Assembly: GCA_021851885.1 (NCBI GenBank)
Contig: JAJZBS010000017.1
Span: 1-36,593 of the forward strand
Origin: Actinomycetes bacterium
GTDB lineage: Bacteria > Actinomycetota > Acidimicrobiia > Acidimicrobiales > JAMCQF01
DNA: 36,593 nt
Direction of reading: 5' to 3'
Shown: positions 1 to 6,554 of the stretch, one piece after another
Numbering within the stretch: the stretch's first letter is position 1
How the letters are laid out: each line of letters starts with the position of its first letter
Made by a program: the position numbers and the translations under genes
The notes under the pieces: generated by a model
Databases searched by the model: none
Seen by the model: the letters and a program-made list of their open reading frames with translations, nothing else
Told to the model about the DNA's origin: nothing

Positions 1-440
1 TCGCCCCTTCTCTCCGAAGAGGAGCCGGCCGACGCCGGGGTGGGTGAGGAAGGTGAACACCTCGGACTCCGCTGTGCGCAAGTGGCTGGCCGCGGCTCTG
101 GCGCCGCAGGCACCGGCGTCGTCGACGAGGTCGCGCTAGGCATCCAGAGCTACGCCGTGGTCGTGGCCGGTAGGCAACGGTGAGCAGCGCTTCGAGCTGG
201 CAGGGGAAGTCGTCTGCGAGCTCGTGGGAGACCCGGTAGAGACCACGGGCGAGGTGCCACAGGCAGCGTTGCACCGGCAACACCGGGGGAACCGCTCTGC
301 GACCAGGGTGGACAGCTCTTCTTCGCCGTCGACGAGGATCAGCCCGGGGTGCACGCCGGCGAGCAGGTCGCCCATGACCGACCAGCCCTCGCCCAGGGTC
401 GCGCCCAGCAAGCGGGCTTCGACCGAGACCCGCTTGCTGG
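1..440 (-). pseudogene. Degenerate transposase fragment (frameshifted)
   Basis: Three consecutive minus-strand reading frames together resemble one DDE transposase. From 411 downward one frame reads LGEGWSVMGDLLAGVHPG then ILVDGEEELSTLVAERFP. Near 310-280 the sense passes to a second frame with QRCLWHLARGLYRVSHELA. Near 140 it passes to a third frame with LRTAESEVFTFLTHPG, which runs off the window at position 1. No single frame is open throughout, so at least two frameshifts have occurred and the gene is dead. The 'DGE...RCLWHL...' pattern recalls mutator or ISKra4-like transposases, but I cannot fix the IS family. It lies beside other mobile-element debris and ssrA. Confidence is moderate that this is transposase DNA and low for the family. 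Confidence 0.5.
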
Positions 441-475
441 CCCGGCTGCCACGGCCTTTTCAGGCTCTTCCGCTT

Positions 476-605
476 TCAGTGGGGACGGGTTGAGGTGATC
501 CCAGGTGGGCAGATCGTCGTTGGCCAGGCGATTCCGCCGGCGAGGAGGAGCACGCGGAGTCTGTAGTGCGCGAAGTTCGTGAACCCCCGGCCGGACTTGA
601 CCATG
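476..605 (-). pseudogene. C-terminal remnant of an ISL3-like transposase
   Basis: A short minus-strand frame starting near the ATG at 604 reads MVKSGRGFTNFAHYRLRVLL, then LAGG, and stops at TGA (478-476). The 'GRGFxNFxHYRLRxLL' block is the sort of C-terminal signature seen in ISL3-type transposases. Only the last ~40 codons are present. The 5' part is missing, and the sequence beyond 605 belongs to a serine recombinase on the other strand. This looks like a truncated insertion sequence, and the break is probably the junction between two mobile elements. The family call rests on one motif only. Confidence 0.4.
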
Positions 606-1536
606 CCGGGCATGCGGAGGCGCGTACTTCGGGGCTGGTACCAAGGGTCGCAACGGCTTCTACCGCTACTACGCCTGCCGGAACCGCCAGACCAAGGGCA
701 CCTACGGCTGCCGGAGCAGACGAGTGCCCGCCGAAGACCTGGAGGCTGGCGTCATCGACGACCTGATCCGCACCCTGTCCCGGTCCGACGTGTTCGAGCA
801 GGCCATCACCGCGGCGATCGCGGAGGTGGCGGACAAACGCCCGAGCCTCGAAGCCGAACTGGCCAGCACCGCGGCCCAGCTACGCGGCACCGAGACCGGC
901 CTGAACCACTACCTGCGAGCCTTCGAGACCGGCGAGATGCCGGCGGCGATCTGCTCACCCCGGGTCACCGAACTCACGCAGCGCCGCGATGAGCCGGTCG
1001 CCCATCGCAAGGAGCTAGCCAAGCAGATCGAGGCAGCCAGCCCGCAGCTTCCGACCCCCGAGCAGCTCCGAGACCTCTGCACCGAGATCCGCCGGACCAT
1101 CGAGGACGGCAATCCCGACGCCGTCAAGCAGCTGCTTCGCGAGCTGATCGACCGGGTCGAGATCACCCCCGACCGCCATGCGTACTCCTTCTTCTGGGTG
1201 CCGGACGGCTGCGACACCGGCATTCCGGGCGGCAAACCCGCCCCGAACGCGCCACCGGTGCCCGCCCGTCTGGGGGACACCGGTTGGCTTTTCATGGCAA
1301 CTCGTGGAGGTGGCGGGAATCGAACCCGCGTCCTCCGGTCCCTCAACGGTCCTTCTCCGAGCGCAGCCAGCGGAGAAAGTTCGGAGCCGACCGGGCCGCT
1401 GGCCCCCTGGTCGAGTCCTAACCGGAGAAGATGTCCCCGGCGGCGATCCGGTGACGCCAATCGGGTAAGTCCCACGAGATGTCGCCTGGGACCCGCCCGT
1501 GGGACCGGGGCGGGCCAGACGTCGCTGACTAGTTAG
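601..1536 (+). pseudogene. Large serine recombinase, C-terminal fragment
   Basis: The open frame begins just after a TGA at 598-600. It shows a recombinase zinc beta-ribbon (CRACGGAYFGAGTKGRNGFY, then a YYAC and a YGC cysteine). A helical coiled-coil-like stretch follows (SLEAELASTAAQLRGTETG to AKQIEAASPQLP). The usual C-terminal block is EIRRTIEDGNPDAVKQLLRE then RVEITPDR. The N-terminal catalytic serine resolvase domain and the DNA-binding core are absent, so it cannot be active. Recognisable homology ends near 1260; the frame then runs, without its own stop, into the antisense of ssrA and terminates at 1536. This suggests the fragment is fused to an attachment site at the ssrA 3' end. No start codon or ribosome-binding site is assigned. 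Confidence 0.7.
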
Positions 1537-1653
1537 GCAGCGAGGCTGAGCTGAGGCTCGGCATTTGTTTTTGTTTCCGGCTTTTCACGTGGCTCCGGAG
1601 TCCACGGCTCGCTTCTCCCGTCTCGACAACCGAAGTCGAAACCTTTCACCCCC
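1305..1653 (-). ncRNA. ssrA: tmRNA (transfer-messenger RNA)
   Basis: The 5' end GGGGGTG (1653-1647) pairs with CACCTCC plus discriminator A at the 3' end (1312-1305). The T-arm is GCGGG-TTCGATT-CCCGC. The 5' part contains GGTTTCGACTTCGGTTGTCG, typical of tmRNA. The tag frame, read on the minus strand from 1562 to 1533, is GCC GAG CCT CAG CTC AGC CTC GCT GCC TAA. It gives the degradation tag AEPQLSLAA, with the expected hydrophobic -LAA end and a TAA followed by TAG. CCA is not encoded, because CGA follows the discriminator. With SmpB it rescues stalled ribosomes and tags nascent chains for proteolysis. It lies ~100 bp downstream of smpB on the same strand. The tag start is inferred from the usual Ala resume codon. 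Confidence 0.93.
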
Positions 1654-1698
1654 GTCTCAGCGGGTTCACGAACCGGCTCTCGGTGCGTGTCGCTCTCC

Positions 1699-1704
1699 AT
1701 TGTA
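1699..1704 (-). promoter_or_regulatory. Putative -10 box of ssrA
   Basis: TACAAT on the minus strand lies 46 nt before the mature tmRNA 5' end, leaving room for a short processed leader. A plausible -35 (TTCGAT) sits 17 bp upstream but is weak. It is assigned by motif only. Confidence 0.4.
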
Positions 1705-1754
1705 CCGGCCTGCCCCCCGGCATCGAAACGTGCCGGGACAGGCTGCCGGGGAGG

Positions 1755-2261
1755 TCACGTCCGGTCGTGGCCGCGCCGTGCGCGCGCCATGTCTCGGGCC
1801 GCCTCGCGCTGGGCGTCGCGCTCGGCGATGACGCGGCGCTTGTCGTAGGTGCGGCGCCCCTTGACCAGAGCGAGCTCGACCTTGACCCTCCCGTCAAGGA
1901 AGTAGAGGGAAAGAGGGATGAGGGTCAGCGAGCGCTCCTGGACCTTCCCGGTGAGCTCGTCGATCTGCCTGCGGTGGGCAAGGAGCTTGCGTGGACGCTC
2001 GGGATCGTGGCCGCCGATGCCGTGGGCGAAGTCGTAGGGGGGGACGTGGACGCCGTGGAGCCACAGCTCCCCCCGGTCGATCCGTGCGAACGAGTCGGCG
2101 AGGTTGACCCGGCCGGCTCGCAACGACTTGACTTCGCTGCCCTGCAAGGCGATCCCGCACTCGAAGCTGTCGAGAACCTCGTAGTCGTAGCGGGCGCGGC
2201 GGTTCTGCGCGACGAGCTTGCGGTGCTCATCCTGGGCTTGGTTGCGTGCTTTGCGGGCCAC
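1755..2261 (-). CDS. smpB: SsrA-binding protein SmpB
   Basis: A 168-residue protein starting VARKARNQAQDEHRKLVAQN, with the SmpB core RARYDYEVLDSFECGIALQG, then GSEVKSLRAG and LHGVHVPPYDF. The basic C-terminal tail (KGRRTYDKRRVIAERDAQRE) inserts in the ribosomal A site. SmpB delivers tmRNA to stalled ribosomes. I chose the GTG at 2261 over an upstream ATG at 2345 because homology begins here. In addition, a TACCCT -10-like box ends 6 nt before the GTG and there is no Shine-Dalgarno sequence, which fits a leaderless start. The gene is followed on the same strand by ssrA, so the two partners are neighbours. Length is close to the usual 150-165 residues. Confidence 0.92.
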   Translation of the reverse strand: MARKARNQAQDEHRKLVAQNRRARYDYEVLDSFECGIALQGSEVKSLRAGRVNLADSFARIDRGELWLHGVHVPPYDFAHGIGGHDPERPRKLLAHRRQIDELTGKVQERSLTLIPLSLYFLDGRVKVELALVKGRRTYDKRRVIAERDAQREAARDMARARRGHDRT

Positions 2262-2267
2262 ACGAGG

Positions 2268-2273
2268 AGGGTA
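2268..2273 (-). promoter_or_regulatory. -10 box TACCCT of leaderless smpB
   Basis: TACCCT on the minus strand lies 6 nt before the smpB GTG. The intervening CCTCGT has no ribosome-binding character. Confidence 0.45.
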
Positions 2274-2407
2274 CTGCCGGGCGCCGTGTTGTCCCGCCGT
2301 CGCCCCCCGCACCGCCTGTCCCGGCCGGTGCAGCGATCTGCCCACCGGGCCCGGGGACCCGGGGATCTGGCACCTCGGTGGTCCACCGCCCGTGCCATCG
2401 TGCCCAG

Positions 2408-2413
2408 TACGTT
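2408..2413 (+). promoter_or_regulatory. -10 box TACGTT of the JAMM protease gene
   Basis: TACGTT lies 8 nt before the ATG at 2422. No Shine-Dalgarno sequence is present, so transcription is probably leaderless or nearly so. Confidence 0.35.
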
Positions 2414-2421
2414 GGTGCTCG

Positions 2422-2829
2422 ATGCTGCGCCTGCCTACAGATGTGCACCGGAGGATCCTCGTGCACTGCCTCTCCGGCCTCCCCGACGAAGCGTGCGGCC
2501 TCCTGGCCGGTGATCCGGATTCGGGGGCCGTTCGCCTCTGTTACCCGACCCGCAATGTGGCCGAGTCCGCAAAGCTCTACGAGGTGGATCCGCGCCAGCA
2601 CCTGCAGGCCGATCGCGAGGCCGAGGCGAGCGGGCAGGAGATCATCGGCGTCTTCCACTCGCACACCCACACAGACGCCTACCCTTCCCCGACCGATGTC
2701 GCCCAGGCGCCGGACCCCGCATGGCACTACGTCCTCGTCTCCCTGCGGGACCCCGACCCCGTCCTGCGTTCGTACCGGATCGTGGAGGGCGGCGTGGACG
2801 AAGAGTCCGTCGTCTTGCAAAGCCGCTGA
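2422..2829 (+). CDS. mec: JAMM/MPN+ metalloprotease, Mec-like (CysO-cysteine hydrolase)
   Basis: A 135-residue protein with a complete JAMM zinc site: the Glu in LPDEACGLLAG, then FHSHTHTDAYPSPTD giving the HxH...SxxD pattern. The family removes residues from the C terminus of ubiquitin-like sulfur carriers. In M. tuberculosis, Mec releases cysteine from CysO-Cys. The downstream neighbours here are cysO and cysM, the same order as in mycobacteria, which strongly supports that role. The ATG at 2422 gives the typical MLRLP... start at the edge of the fold. The 157-bp gap to cysO holds a separate -10-like element. By inference it may also trim the CysO C-terminal extension seen in this window. 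Confidence 0.85.
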   Translation: MLRLPTDVHRRILVHCLSGLPDEACGLLAGDPDSGAVRLCYPTRNVAESAKLYEVDPRQHLQADREAEASGQEIIGVFHSHTHTDAYPSPTDVAQAPDPAWHYVLVSLRDPDPVLRSYRIVEGGVDEESVVLQSR

Positions 2830-2937
2830 CCCCTCCGGGCGTCGCCTCGTTCCCACAGGCGGCCGATCCGCCCCAACCGGCCGAACTCTCCCAGTGCCAT
2901 CCCGGCCCCTCCGCCCGATGCCCGGGCACGGCTCGGT

Positions 2938-2943
2938 TAGAAT
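2938..2943 (+). promoter_or_regulatory. Putative -10 box upstream of cysO
   Basis: TAGAAT, with no convincing -35, lies 43 nt before the cysO GTG. The leader carries a good Shine-Dalgarno (GGAGG, 2972-2976). The cysO-cysM pair could therefore be transcribed apart from the protease gene. Confidence 0.35.
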
Positions 2944-2986
2944 CCGTACTGGAATAGTCGAGAATTGTCGGGGAGGAACCGGAGAA

Positions 2987-3268
2987 GTGGCCGTCGTCGT
3001 ACGCCTGCCAGCAGTGCTGCGGGCCCAAGCGGGCGGGAGCTCGTCCGCCACAGTCGAAGGGGCGACCATCGGCGAGGTGATCGCCAACCTGGTCACGGCC
3101 TACCCAGGCCTCGACGGCCAGGTGCTCGGTGACGACGGGGCACTGCGCCGTTTCGTCAACGTCTATGTCAACGACGACGACGTGCGGTATCTCCAGCAGC
3201 TCGGCACCAAAGTCGACGACGGCGACGTCATTTCGATCCTCCCGGCGGTCGCCGGTGGCGCCGGCTGA
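2987..3268 (+). CDS. cysO: CysO-like ubiquitin-fold sulfur carrier protein
   Basis: A 93-residue ThiS/MoaD-family protein. It has the CysO blocks LRRFVNVYVNDDDVRYLQQL and DGDVISILPAVAGG. In the mycobacterial pathway the C-terminal Gly-Gly is adenylated and sulfurated to a thiocarboxylate. CysM then uses that thiocarboxylate, with O-phosphoserine, to make CysO-Cys, and Mec releases cysteine. Here the chain ends GGAG, two residues beyond the Gly-Gly, so processing should be needed before activation. The start is GTG at 2987, preceded by GGAGG at 2972-2976 with about 10 nt spacing. It is followed 27 nt later by cysM. Neighbours and sequence agree, and the call is firm. Confidence 0.9.
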   Translation: MAVVVRLPAVLRAQAGGSSSATVEGATIGEVIANLVTAYPGLDGQVLGDDGALRRFVNVYVNDDDVRYLQQLGTKVDDGDVISILPAVAGGAG

Positions 3269-3295
3269 GGTCGGCCGCGGGCGCGGGGGTTGGAC

Positions 3296-4258
3296 GTGAG
3301 CCACGTCGATAGCATCCTGCAGCTGATCGGGAACACCCCGCTCGTCGAAGTCGGCTCCACCTTGAGCCCCAACCCCGACGTGCGCATTCTCGTCAAGCTC
3401 GAGGGACAGAACCCGGGAGGCTCGGTCAAGGACCGCATCGCTCTTGCCATGATCGAGGCCGCCGAGAAGGAAGGCGTCCTCGTGCCCGGCTCGACCCCGG
3501 CCCCGGTCTTGCTCGAGCCCTCGTCCGGGAACACGGGGATCGGCATGGCGATGGTGGCGCGGGTGAAGGGCTACCACCTCAAGGTGGTCCTTCCGGCGAA
3601 CGTGTCAGCCGAGCGCCGGACGCTCCTCGAGGTCTGGGGGGCAGAGATCATCGACTCACCTGCGTCGGAGGGATCGAACGGTGCCGTCCGGGTCGCGAGA
3701 GAGATCGCGGCGCTCCATCCCGAGTACGTCTTCCTCTATCAGTACGCCAACCCGGCCAACCCGAAAGCCCACTACGACGGCACGGGCCCCGAGATATGGC
3801 GGGACTGCCCAGAGGTCACCCACTTCGTCGCCGGCCTGGGAACCTCGGGCACGCTCCTCGGTGTCGGCAGGTACCTCAAAGAGAGAAATCCGGCGGTGGA
3901 GGTCTGGGCGGTGGAGCCACCCGCCGGCGAGATGGTGGACGGGCTACGGAGCCTCGACGACGGCTACATACCTCCGATCTTCATCGAGAACAACGGCCAC
4001 GAGCTCCTGGACCGCAAGACCATCATCAGCCCGCGCGAGTCGATCGAATGGACTCGCCGTCTCACCGACGTGGGGATCTTCTCGGGGATATCAACGGGAG
4101 CGGCGCTGGCTGGAGCTGCACGTTGCGCGAGCTCCCTCGACCAAGGCGTGATCGTCGTCGTCTCAGCCGACGGTGGCTGGAAGTACCTGTCGACGGGTGC
4201 GTGGACTGACGACATCAATGTCGTGGCCGAACGGGCGCGCCACATGATCTATTTCTGA
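3296..4258 (+). CDS. cysM: Cysteine synthase CysM (CysO/O-phosphoserine type)
   Basis: A PLP enzyme of about 320 residues. The PLP lysine lies in GGSVKDRIALAM, the phosphate or substrate loop is EPSSGNTGIGMAM, and later signatures are VTHFVAGLGTSGTLLGVGRY and GIFSGISTGAAL. ADGGWKYLSTGAW near the C terminus is shared with mycobacterial CysM. The C-terminal tail after it (DDINVVAERARHMIYF) corresponds to the flap that shields the active site in that enzyme. Adjacent cysO and mec point to use of CysO thiocarboxylate rather than free sulfide. I place the start at GTG 3296 because a GGGGG stretch sits 5-10 nt upstream; TTG at 3290 is two codons longer and also possible. Confidence 0.9.
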   Translation: MSHVDSILQLIGNTPLVEVGSTLSPNPDVRILVKLEGQNPGGSVKDRIALAMIEAAEKEGVLVPGSTPAPVLLEPSSGNTGIGMAMVARVKGYHLKVVLPANVSAERRTLLEVWGAEIIDSPASEGSNGAVRVAREIAALHPEYVFLYQYANPANPKAHYDGTGPEIWRDCPEVTHFVAGLGTSGTLLGVGRYLKERNPAVEVWAVEPPAGEMVDGLRSLDDGYIPPIFIENNGHELLDRKTIISPRESIEWTRRLTDVGIFSGISTGAALAGAARCASSLDQGVIVVVSADGGWKYLSTGAWTDDINVVAERARHMIYF

Positions 4259-4404
4259 CACGCACAGTGCCGCCGCCGGGTGTGGCGTGCGAAAAGTGTC
4301 TGTGAAAAGGGATTTCACACGCACGTTCGTGTCGTGTGCGGATACGATCTTCCTGGCGCCTCGCTCATTGACCGTGCACTGATCGTGCCCGTTGTCGAGT
4401 GGTG
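4259..4404. other. Convergent gene-free gap with inverted repeats
   Basis: This is the 146-bp space between the 3' ends of cysM and the kelch lipoprotein gene. It contains GTGAAA/TTTCAC around 4301-4317 and an imperfect CACACG...CGTGTG repeat just after it. These could fold and end transcription from both sides, but there is no clear T-tract. No gene is visible. Confidence 0.35.
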
Positions 4405-5280
4405 CTACGACGTGCCGTACGTCCACGTCCCACCGGTGCGGAAGGCCGTGCCCAGACCCAAGAGAGAACCACTGACGAGGACCAGGTCGTTGCTCGTGCT
4501 GTCCTTCGCGAGTGCCGGCGACTGACGGCTGGCCGGCGAAGGGATCGGATGCGCCATCCTCCAGGACGCGCCGTTCCAGGTCCACGTGTCATGCGTTGGC
4601 TCGACGAGATCGCGAGTGCCGCCATAGAGGACCACTCGCCTGGATCCCGGATCGAACGCCATGCTGGCGAAGATCTGCCCCGAAGGGCTGTTGTGGCTCG
4701 CCGCCGAGGCCCAGTCGGAGCCGTTCCAGGTCCACGTGTCACCGCAGGGGAGTGCGCCACACCCTCCACCGCCGAAGAGGACCACCTGGCGCGTCGCGGC
4801 GTCGTAGGCCATGGTCGCGTGCCAGCGAGCCGGTGGGCTCGTCGCGGGATGCCGTTCCACCCAGTCGGAGCCGTTCCAGGTCCACGTGTCACCGCAGAAG
4901 TGTCCGCATCCCAACCCTCCGAACAGGACCACGGTTCTCGTCGCCTGGTCGTATGCCATCGTCTCGCCGTAGCGAGCCGGTGGGCTCGTCGCGGGATGCC
5001 GTTCCACCCAGTCCGAGCCGTTCCAGGTCCACGTGTCACCGAGAGCGCCAACCGGAGAAGCGCCCTCGGCATGCACCGAGAGGCCACCGAAGAGGATCAC
5101 CCCCTGGTTCAAGGGATCGTCGGCCGTCGAGGCCTCCATCTCCGCCGCCGGCTCTCGTGAGGGATGCTGACGGTGCCAGAATCCGGACGGGTGCGACGTC
5201 GAGACCCCGTGTCCCGTCTGGCCGCATCCCGCGGCGATCACGGCGACCACGCCGACTGCTAGGACGGTCAGTCTTCCCAT
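4405..5280 (-). CDS. Secreted Kelch-repeat lipoprotein
   Basis: A 291-residue protein. It starts MGRLTVLAVGVVAVIAAGCG, a signal peptide ending in a lipobox with Cys at about residue 19, so it should be lipid-anchored outside the membrane. After a short linker come four or five Kelch-like units of about 50 residues. Their core is GDTWTWNGSDWVERHPATSP, followed by an ARY/ARWxxTMAYD block and VVLFGG. These should form a beta-propeller with an unknown ligand. The units are almost identical at DNA level (see findings). I chose the ATG at 5280 because GAGG lies about 5 nt upstream and it gives a clean signal peptide; ATGs at 5301 and 5304 are longer alternatives. In mycobacteria this position between cysM and murI holds a rhomboid-type gene, so it is a local substitution. 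Confidence 0.8.
   Translation of the reverse strand: MGRLTVLAVGVVAVIAAGCGQTGHGVSTSHPSGFWHRQHPSREPAAEMEASTADDPLNQGVILFGGLSVHAEGASPVGALGDTWTWNGSDWVERHPATSPPARYGETMAYDQATRTVVLFGGLGCGHFCGDTWTWNGSDWVERHPATSPPARWHATMAYDAATRQVVLFGGGGCGALPCGDTWTWNGSDWASAASHNSPSGQIFASMAFDPGSRRVVLYGGTRDLVEPTHDTWTWNGASWRMAHPIPSPASRQSPALAKDSTSNDLVLVSGSLLGLGTAFRTGGTWTYGTS
4571..5060 (-). repeat. Tandem ~150-bp repeats within the Kelch gene
   Basis: The string CCGTTCCAGGTCCACGTGTC occurs at 4571, 4721, 4871 and 5018, a period of 150, 150 and 147 bp (50, 50 and 49 codons). The flanking sequence GCGGGATGCCGTTCCACC is also repeated before the last two copies. This is coding DNA, one propeller blade per unit. Confidence 0.85.
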
Positions 5281-5654
5281 AAGTCCTCGGCCTTGGGACA
5301 TCATGGAGTCCCGCGACTTCAGAGCGTAACCGCCCAACACGCCATGAGCCGGGCCGATCAGGCGGAGCACGTACTCGCCCACCTGGCCGGCCGACGACGA
5401 CAGGGCTCGAGGCGCGATTGACGGCGCTCTGGCGTTCCTTCGCGCACACGGCGCACGCCCCAAGCAGTGTCCCAAAGGCGCGCCCTGGCAGGGATGTGCG
5501 CCTTCCCGGGCCTTTCCGGTGCGAGCCACGACTCATGGGGATCCGATGCGCCTGGAAGCACGAGGGGCGAATGCCCCCAGCGACCACGATGCGCGACGCA
5601 CCCGCTCGGGGGAACGGACGGGCGCGTCCCCGAGGTGTCGGTAGGCTCCCCCCG
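5281..5654. other. Divergent intergenic region, kelch gene / murI
   Basis: This stretch of about 370 bp separates the minus-strand lipoprotein gene from plus-strand murI. It holds the Shine-Dalgarno of the lipoprotein gene and the -10 box of murI. Open frames crossing it lack codon structure or homology. I see no RNA gene or repeat in it. Confidence 0.4.
5642..5647 (+). promoter_or_regulatory. -10 box TAGGCT of leaderless murI
   Basis: TAGGCT lies 7 nt before the murI ATG. The same CGGTAGGCTCC string precedes dut at 31109-31119. The intervening CCCCCCG cannot act as a Shine-Dalgarno sequence. Confidence 0.5.
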
Positions 5655-6554
5655 ATGCCGACGCCCCGCCGAGAGCTTCGCGAGCGGCCGATCGGGGTCT
5701 TCGACAGCGGCTTCGGTGGCCTCACCGTCCTGCGGGCCCTCATGGACCTGCTCCCCGGAGAGGACCTCGTCTACCTGGGAGACACGGGTCGCTACCCCTA
5801 TGGCCCGCGGCCCCTCGACCAGGTGCGTTGCTTCGCCCGGCAGATCACCGGTCATCTGGTCGAGGAATTCGGGGTGAAACTTGTCGTCGTGGCCTGCAAC
5901 ACGGCGGCCGCCGCTGCCCTCGACGAGTTGCGCGCGCGGTTCTCGGTGCCGATCATCGGCGTGATCGAACCCGGGGTGACCGCGGCGCTGCGTGCGACGC
6001 GCAATGGCTCGGTCGGGGTGATCGGGACCGTGGGGACGATCTCGTCAGGTGCCTACCCGCGGGCCGTCGCCGAAGCTGGTGTCGCGCCCGCGACGGGGGC
6101 CCCCGCCGATCTGGTCGCAGCAGCATGCCCCGGATTCGTCGAGTTCGTGGAACGGGGCGAGGTCGACAGCGACCAGGTGCACGTCCTCGCCGAGCGTCTG
6201 CTCTCACCGCTCGTCTCGGCTGACGTCGACACTCTCCTGCTCGGATGTACCCACTATCCGTACCTGGCACGAACCATCGGGGACGTGATGGGCCGTGACG
6301 TCGTCCTCGTGTCGTCGGCCGACGAGACGGCCTTCGCAGTCCGCGACCATCTCGTCGCGACCGGCATGGCGCGCGCCGTGGGAACCGGCGACGGCGTAAA
6401 GATCCGAGCGGGCTCCTTGCGTTTCCTGTCGTCGGGCGATCGAGAGTGGTTCCGCTCCGTCGGTCAGATGCTCTTCGGCCCCGAGCTGACCGAGGTCGAC
6501 GCGGTCGAGTGGGGAGATGACCTCTGCTCAGACGAGGTGGCGGAGCTTCTCTGA
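5655..6554 (+). CDS. murI: Glutamate racemase
   Basis: A 299-residue cofactor-independent racemase making D-glutamate for peptidoglycan. The N-terminal signature is RPIGVFDSGFGGLTVLRAL. The two catalytic cysteines are in VVACNTAAAAAL and LLGCTHYPYL, and the second-half region SGAYPRAV is present. The ATG at 5655 is selected because homology starts about ten residues later and a -10 box lies 7 nt upstream. Longer frames upstream have no support. The C-terminal ~30 residues (after FLSSGDREWF) extend slightly beyond the core. Its 3' end overlaps the convergent glycosyltransferase gene by 27 bp. The position after cysM and before rph is the conserved actinobacterial order. Confidence 0.93.
   Translation: MPTPRRELRERPIGVFDSGFGGLTVLRALMDLLPGEDLVYLGDTGRYPYGPRPLDQVRCFARQITGHLVEEFGVKLVVVACNTAAAAALDELRARFSVPIIGVIEPGVTAALRATRNGSVGVIGTVGTISSGAYPRAVAEAGVAPATGAPADLVAAACPGFVEFVERGEVDSDQVHVLAERLLSPLVSADVDTLLLGCTHYPYLARTIGDVMGRDVVLVSSADETAFAVRDHLVATGMARAVGTGDGVKIRAGSLRFLSSGDREWFRSVGQMLFGPELTEVDAVEWGDDLCSDEVAELL

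Noticed and set aside
1178-1468. Plus-strand frame with VEVAGIEPASS
   Set aside because: This is the antisense of the tmRNA 3' end, a common source of false protein predictions. It has no ribosome-binding site or domain.
4399-5160. Plus-strand repetitive frame opposite the Kelch gene
   Set aside because: The repeats are mirrored from the minus-strand Kelch units, which have a signal peptide and recognisable blades.
5418-5654. 79-codon upstream extension of murI
   Set aside because: The residues match no racemase, and a -10 box lies directly before the internal ATG.
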